From: CAZBQC01 sp964494015
Lineage (GTDB): Bacteria; Bacillota_I; Bacilli_A; RF39; UBA660
NCBI GenBank assembly: GCA_964494015.1
Contig: CAZBQC010000022.1
Coordinates: 1-17,335, forward strand
Reading direction: 5' to 3'
DNA length: 17,335 nt
Part shown: positions 14,837 through 17,335 of the stretch, in pieces
How positions within the stretch are numbered: position 1 is the first letter of the stretch
Layout of the letters: each line of letters opens with the position of its first letter
Notes under the pieces: generated by a model
What the model was told of the DNA's origin: nothing
Database searches by the model: none
The model's input: the letters and a program-made list of their open reading frames with translations, nothing else
Program-made: the position numbers and the translations under genes

Positions 14837-15572
14837 GTTTTTCATCCCATTCATTAATTATTTTTAAGAATTTATCTCTAATCAGATAATTTAACGACAT
14901 TTTCCCCATTAAGAATCCCTTTAACAAAAGATTATAGCATAGTTTTTCACTAATACCACGTGAAGTCATATAAAAAATTATTTCTTTTTTAAAGTTACCA
15001 ATATAAGCTGAGTGATTAGCTATCACTTCTTTGTTGTCAACTAACAAATTAGGAATAATCAGACTATTTCCATCTCGGTTATTGATGATCTTATTATCCT
15101 GTTCACAAATTGAATTAGTAGCGTCTTTAGTAATAATACCATCAACCTTGAAAACTAATTTTTCATGACCATAGTTACAACCGTGATTAATTATTTTGCT
15201 ATTTGCTTTTTCTTGATTGTGAATGATATTAATTTCACTTACACTATCACGATCAGCAAGCATACTATGACAATAATTAATACTAGCTTCTTTCTCTAAA
15301 GATATCTTTATCCTTTTATTACTATTGACACTTAGACTATTAACTACCAATCTAGCTTGCTTTAGTATTTCAAATTCTAAAGTGTAATCTGATTCTCGAT
15401 CTAAAATATTAATCGTAGCAGTTATTCCATCCAAAACTTTAGCTTTAAAATTTCGATTTGTGTTTACTATCTCTAGTAGTATTTCCTCATTTTTATCGAT
15501 GACAACCTCTTCACTGTCATTACTTATCTCATTAACGATAAATTTGTCTTTTTCTACAAGTATTTTATTCAT
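14829..15572 (-). CDS. sufD: Short SufD-like Fe-S assembly protein
   Basis: SufD pairs with SufB and SufC in the scaffold complex. The C-terminal third is clear: a VIANHSAYIGN segment whose His fits the conserved SufD histidine at the SufB interface, then FYMTSRGISEKLCYNLLLKGF. The N-terminal part shows only weak beta-helix character. The protein is 247 aa against about 420-440 aa in B. subtilis and E. coli, so much of the N-terminal domain and part of the beta-helix is missing. The frame is intact, with a start 4 bp after sufC and a stop inside the sufS start region. It is therefore a real short form, not an obvious pseudogene. Identification leans on the C-terminal motifs and operon position. 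Confidence 0.88.
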   Translation of the reverse strand: MNKILVEKDKFIVNEISNDSEEVVIDKNEEILLEIVNTNRNFKAKVLDGITATINILDRESDYTLEFEILKQARLVVNSLSVNSNKRIKISLEKEASINYCHSMLADRDSVSEINIIHNQEKANSKIINHGCNYGHEKLVFKVDGIITKDATNSICEQDNKIINNRDGNSLIIPNLLVDNKEVIANHSAYIGNFKKEIIFYMTSRGISEKLCYNLLLKGFLMGKMSLNYLIRDKFLKIINEWDEKHE

Positions 15573-15576
15573 AATT

Positions 15577-16326
15577 TTAATTCTCGCTTAAATCATTTGC
15601 CAGAGAATAACCTTTATTTTCAATTTCTAGAGCTAATGAGTAGTCACCAGTTTTCACAATCGTCCCATTCTTCATAATATGAACAAAGGATGTTTGAAGG
15701 TAATCTAAGATTCTAGAATAGTGAGTAATTATCAATATACTTGTCTTTGGATTAGCTTCTAAATAATCATTGATATTTTGACAAACTAGTTTTAAACTAT
15801 CGACATCAAGTCCAGAATCTAGTTCATCTAGAATAATAAATTTTGGTTTTAACATCTTCATCTGCAAAATCTCGTTCTTTTTCCTCTCTCCTCCAGAAAA
15901 ACCCTCATTGATGCTTCGATGGATCATATCATTCGAAATTTCTAAATCTTTAGTAGCCTGATCCATTTTTTTAATAAAGTCATACAAACCTACATTATTA
16001 TCATTGATACTGTTTAAAGCTGTTCTAATAAATTCACTGTTACTTACTCCTTCGATACTAATTGGTGTTTGATAAACCAAAAAAACACCTAGTTTGGCTC
16101 TTTGTTCAGTAGTAAGAGGCAAAATACTTTTTTCATCAAACAAGATATCACCACTGACAACTTTATAATCACTATCTCCCATAATAACTTTCGATAAAGT
16201 ACTTTTCCCTGTTCCGTTTGGTCCCATAATGGTATGTATTTCACCATCCTGGATATTCAAAGAAAAATTATTTAAAATTTGTTTATCATTTATTTTTATA
16301 TTTAAATCCCGAATAATAAGTCCCAT
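15577..16326 (-). CDS. sufC: Fe-S cluster assembly ATPase SufC
   Basis: SufC is the ABC-type ATPase that drives conformational change in SufBC2D. Motifs: Walker A GPNGTGKS (35-42), Q-loop Q86 in VYQTPISIEGVS, the SufC signature FSGGERKKNE (143-152), Walker B FIILDE (163-168), D-loop SGLD (171-174), and H202 in IITHYSR. Length of 249 aa is normal. ATG 16326 (MGLIIRDLNI) is chosen because GGTGAT sits 4 nt upstream and the protein then begins as the family does. In-frame ATGs at 16332 and 16341 and a TTG at 16374 are weaker. It is the first gene of the sufCDSU unit, preceded by a leader of about 190 nt with two repeated hairpins. Confidence 0.95.
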   Translation of the reverse strand: MGLIIRDLNIKINDKQILNNFSLNIQDGEIHTIMGPNGTGKSTLSKVIMGDSDYKVVSGDILFDEKSILPLTTEQRAKLGVFLVYQTPISIEGVSNSEFIRTALNSINDNNVGLYDFIKKMDQATKDLEISNDMIHRSINEGFSGGERKKNEILQMKMLKPKFIILDELDSGLDVDSLKLVCQNINDYLEANPKTSILIITHYSRILDYLQTSFVHIMKNGTIVKTGDYSLALEIENKGYSLANDLSEN

Positions 16327-16379
16327 GTCCATCACCGACATTATTTTAACATCTTTTTTCAAATTTAACAACAAAATAA

Positions 16380-16505
16380 GAGAAAACCATCAATTAAAAC
16401 AGTTCTCTCCATTAATATTATCGACAAGTTATCGAAAATTATACCTTATTTTTAAATAAAAAGTGAAAGAACCACAATTTACGGTAGTTCTCTCATTAAT
16501 ATTAT
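16380..16505 (-). repeat. Two tandem hairpin-plus-direct-repeat units in the suf leader
   Basis: Unit A: minus-strand CATTAATATTAT complement (16494-16505) followed by the hairpin 16464-16495 (12-bp stem, 8-nt loop). Unit B: the same 12-nt sequence at 16410-16421 and the hairpin 16380-16409 (11-bp stem with G-T pairs, 8-nt loop). The units are 84 nt apart. On the minus strand each stem starts with GAGAGAACT and is followed by a T-rich tail, like a terminator. They may be attenuators or protein-binding sites. I do not recognise the family. Confidence 0.6.
16438..16467 (-). promoter_or_regulatory. Possible proximal suf promoter
   Basis: Minus strand: TTCACT (16467-16462), 18-bp spacer, TATAAT (16443-16438). 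It lies between the two repeat hairpins, and its -35 overlaps the distal hairpin. Confidence 0.4.
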
Positions 16506-16521
16506 AAACACCAAAAAAAAT

Positions 16522-16551
16522 TTTATACATTTTTTTGTATATTTTTTTCAA
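16522..16551 (-). promoter_or_regulatory. Distal suf promoter
   Basis: Minus strand: TTGAAA (16551-16546), 18-bp spacer, TATAAA (16527-16522). Transcription would start near 16514, placing both repeat hairpins in the sufC leader. Confidence 0.5.
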
Positions 16552-16601
16552 AAATTAATCACTATATTAATGAATATTCGCAGCATATTCACCAAAATGC
16601 C

Positions 16602-16629
16602 TTGTGCATTTTCTTTTTTTTGTTAAAAT
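16602..16629 (+). promoter_or_regulatory. Possible promoter of the HIT gene
   Basis: TTGTGC (16602-16607), 16-bp spacer, TAAAAT (16624-16629) with TG nearby. The start would fall almost on the GGAGG site (16636-16640), so an upstream promoter is possible. Other parts of 16552-16601 are AT-rich without a recognised element. Confidence 0.35.
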
Positions 16630-16646
16630 AATATTGGAGGCGCTTT

Positions 16647-17045
16647 ATGAATTGCTTATTCTGTAAAATAATTAATAATGAAATTCCAAGTTTTTGTTTT
16701 TACGAAGACGATTTAGTCAAAGTCATCTTAGATATCAGTCCTAGCACTAATGGAGACAGTTTAATTATTACTAAAAAACATTTTGAAAGTATTTTTGATC
16801 TTGACGAAAAGACTTTTAATCACTTGCATTCGGTAATTAAAAAAATTTATCCTTTCTTCGAAGAAAAATTAAAATGTCATGGTCTAACGATTGTCACTAA
16901 CAATCATTACGGTCAAGATATCAAACATTTTCATGTCCATTTGACACCAAGATATGAAAATGACCAGATAAAAAATACTTCTAATAAAGAAATTTTAAAA
17001 AGCTTAGAAGAAATTTATCGATCATTAATGAATAAAAGAGACTAG
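16647..17045 (+). CDS. hit: HIT (histidine triad) family hydrolase
   Basis: HIT proteins of the HINT/Hit type are small nucleotide-binding hydrolases that cleave phosphoramidates and adenylated compounds. The histidine triad is HFHVHLTPR with H94, H96 and H98. The N-terminal CLFCKI (C3, C6) and H45 (KKHFES) form the zinc-site pattern common in bacterial members. The DISPSTNGDSLIITK stretch (29-43) is the usual core motif. Length of 132 aa is normal. ATG 16647 has GGAGG 6 nt upstream. The gene diverges from sufC and ends on a bidirectional terminator. Many Bacillota keep one hit gene beside an ABC transporter; here that link is not seen. Confidence 0.93.
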   Translation: MNCLFCKIINNEIPSFCFYEDDLVKVILDISPSTNGDSLIITKKHFESIFDLDEKTFNHLHSVIKKIYPFFEEKLKCHGLTIVTNNHYGQDIKHFHVHLTPRYENDQIKNTSNKEILKSLEEIYRSLMNKRD

Positions 17046-17060
17046 AAGTTAGTCTCTTTT
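17034..17060. terminator. Bidirectional terminator
   Basis: AAAAGAGACT (17034-17043) pairs perfectly with AGTCTCTTTT (17051-17060) around AGAAGTT. It overlaps the stop of the HIT gene and lies at the end of the tiny-peptide genes on the other strand. Confidence 0.8.
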
Positions 17061-17163
17061 ATATAACAGCAGCACCCAATATAATAGCTAATAAGATATA
17101 TAAGACGATTACTACTATATATCCGGTTCCGTTTGATTTTGGAGCGCAATCATTTCCTTGCAT
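17059..17163 (-). CDS. Tiny one-helix membrane peptide (34 aa), YjcZ-like
   Basis: A 34-aa peptide with a short polar N-terminus (MQGNDCAPKSNGTG) followed by a single hydrophobic helix (YIVVIVLYILLAIILGAAVI) that runs to the C-terminus. This layout matches the YjcZ/tiny-TM family known from Bacillus spores (pattern ALIVVLFILLIIVGA). ATG 17163 has a perfect AAGGAGGTG 11 nt upstream. It lies 22 bp downstream of a second such gene and ends on a strong terminator. A spore or membrane role would be by analogy only; members have little known function. Small size makes it easy to miss in automatic annotation. Confidence 0.75.
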   Translation of the reverse strand: MQGNDCAPKSNGTGYIVVIVLYILLAIILGAAVI

Positions 17164-17185
17164 ATTTAATTAAACACCTCCTTAA

Positions 17186-17266
17186 CTATATATAGGCACC
17201 TAGAATAATCACTAGTAAGATGAATAATACTAATACGATTGCAGCAGAAGATACATAATTACCCAT
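17186..17266 (-). CDS. Tiny one-helix membrane peptide (26 aa), YjcZ-like
   Basis: A 26-aa peptide: MGNYVSSA followed by the hydrophobic run AIVLVLFILLVIILGAYI. The VLFILLVIILGA core is very close to the VLFILLIIVGA core of the YjcZ/tiny-TM family of Bacillus, annotated there as sporulation or spore-coat associated. ATG 17266 has AAGGAGG 10 nt upstream. It precedes the 34-aa peptide gene, and the two probably form one unit. The two share the helix but differ in their N-terminal part, so they appear to be diverged duplicates. A sigma-K-like -10 sequence lies at 17300-17308. Confidence 0.78.
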   Translation of the reverse strand: MGNYVSSAAIVLVLFILLVIILGAYI

Positions 17267-17299
17267 AAATTCAATTCCTCCTTTTTATTGTGTTCACAT

Positions 17300-17326
17300 T
17301 ATTTTATGGATTTCTGGCTTTTATGT
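17300..17326 (-). promoter_or_regulatory. Candidate sporulation-type (sigma-K-like) promoter
   Basis: Minus strand: CATAAAATA (17308-17300) fits CATAnnnTA, the sigma-K -10 pattern, with AC 16 bp upstream (17326-17325). In such AT-rich DNA the match could be chance, and a TAAAAT sigma-A -10 overlaps it. Confidence 0.3.
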
Positions 17327-17335
17327 GCCGGTTTT

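Noticed and set aside
16229..16459. Plus-strand open frame opposite sufC
   Set aside because: Shadow of sufC continuing into the leader hairpins; no ribosome site or family resemblance.
16380..16505. T-box riboswitch or IscR operator upstream of suf
   Set aside because: No TGGGTGGNACCGCG-type antiterminator and no IscR-like palindrome were found; only the two GAGAGAAC hairpins.
16380..16505. CRISPR-like repeats
   Set aside because: Only two units, each an imperfect copy, with an AT-rich gap holding a promoter-like sequence, and no cas genes.

Overview
The window looks like chromosome of a low-GC member of the Bacillota, most likely class Bacilli in the broad sense (an uncultured gut-type lineage near RF39 or Erysipelotrichales would fit). 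This rests on very AT-rich intergenic DNA, strong AGGAGG-type ribosome sites, Bacillus-like -35/-10 promoters, a SUF iron-sulphur set with SufU, and two tiny YjcZ-like membrane peptides. TGA is used as a stop (gene ending at 6190), so this is not the Mycoplasma code. The lineage assignment is inference. No tRNA, rRNA, CRISPR array, transposase or integrase was seen.

Layout. 1-335: a 116-nt hairpin element, then an apparent short non-coding transcription unit (about 152-266) with its own promoter and terminator, then the promoter of the next gene. 336-1695: two convergent genes of unknown function sharing a terminator. 1836-4209: a two-gene unit encoding a nitrilase-fold enzyme whose second half looks like a degenerate second nitrilase domain, and an APH/choline-kinase-like kinase. 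The kinase frame is broken by an apparent one-base loss in a T run, and its last 50 codons continue in another frame. 4299-5352: a minus-strand pair of unknown membrane proteins. 5555-6190: a lone unknown plus-strand gene. 6196-8411: an ABC-2 drug/antibiotic-type exporter (ATPase and permease) and upstream an XRE-type regulator whose promoter is flanked by inverted AAAGTTAAC sites. 8558-9263: two small unknown genes, each with a clear sigma-A-like promoter. 9432-9761: a short single-stranded DNA-binding protein without the usual acidic tail.

9997-16326 is the SUF Fe-S assembly locus on the minus strand, in the order sufC, sufD, sufS, sufU, then sufB. SufS (cysteine desulfurase) and SufU (sulfur acceptor) would supply sulfur to the SufB-SufC-SufD scaffold. 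The operon is split: an oppositely oriented 566-aa membrane-anchored protein with a C-terminal KPxLYLYP-type domain lies between sufU and sufB, so sufB has its own promoter and terminator. SufD is only 247 aa. The leader upstream of sufC carries two copies, 84 nt apart, of a terminator-like hairpin plus a 12-nt direct repeat, with a candidate promoter before each.

16647-17335: a HIT-family nucleotide hydrolase on the plus strand, a bidirectional terminator, and two tandem minus-strand genes for 34- and 26-residue one-helix membrane peptides of the YjcZ/tiny-TM type, with a sigma-K-like -10 sequence upstream.

Several starts were moved inward from the longest open frame because the internal ATG has the better Shine-Dalgarno match, often GGTGAT placed 3-5 nt before the start, or because a promoter lies over the longer frame.
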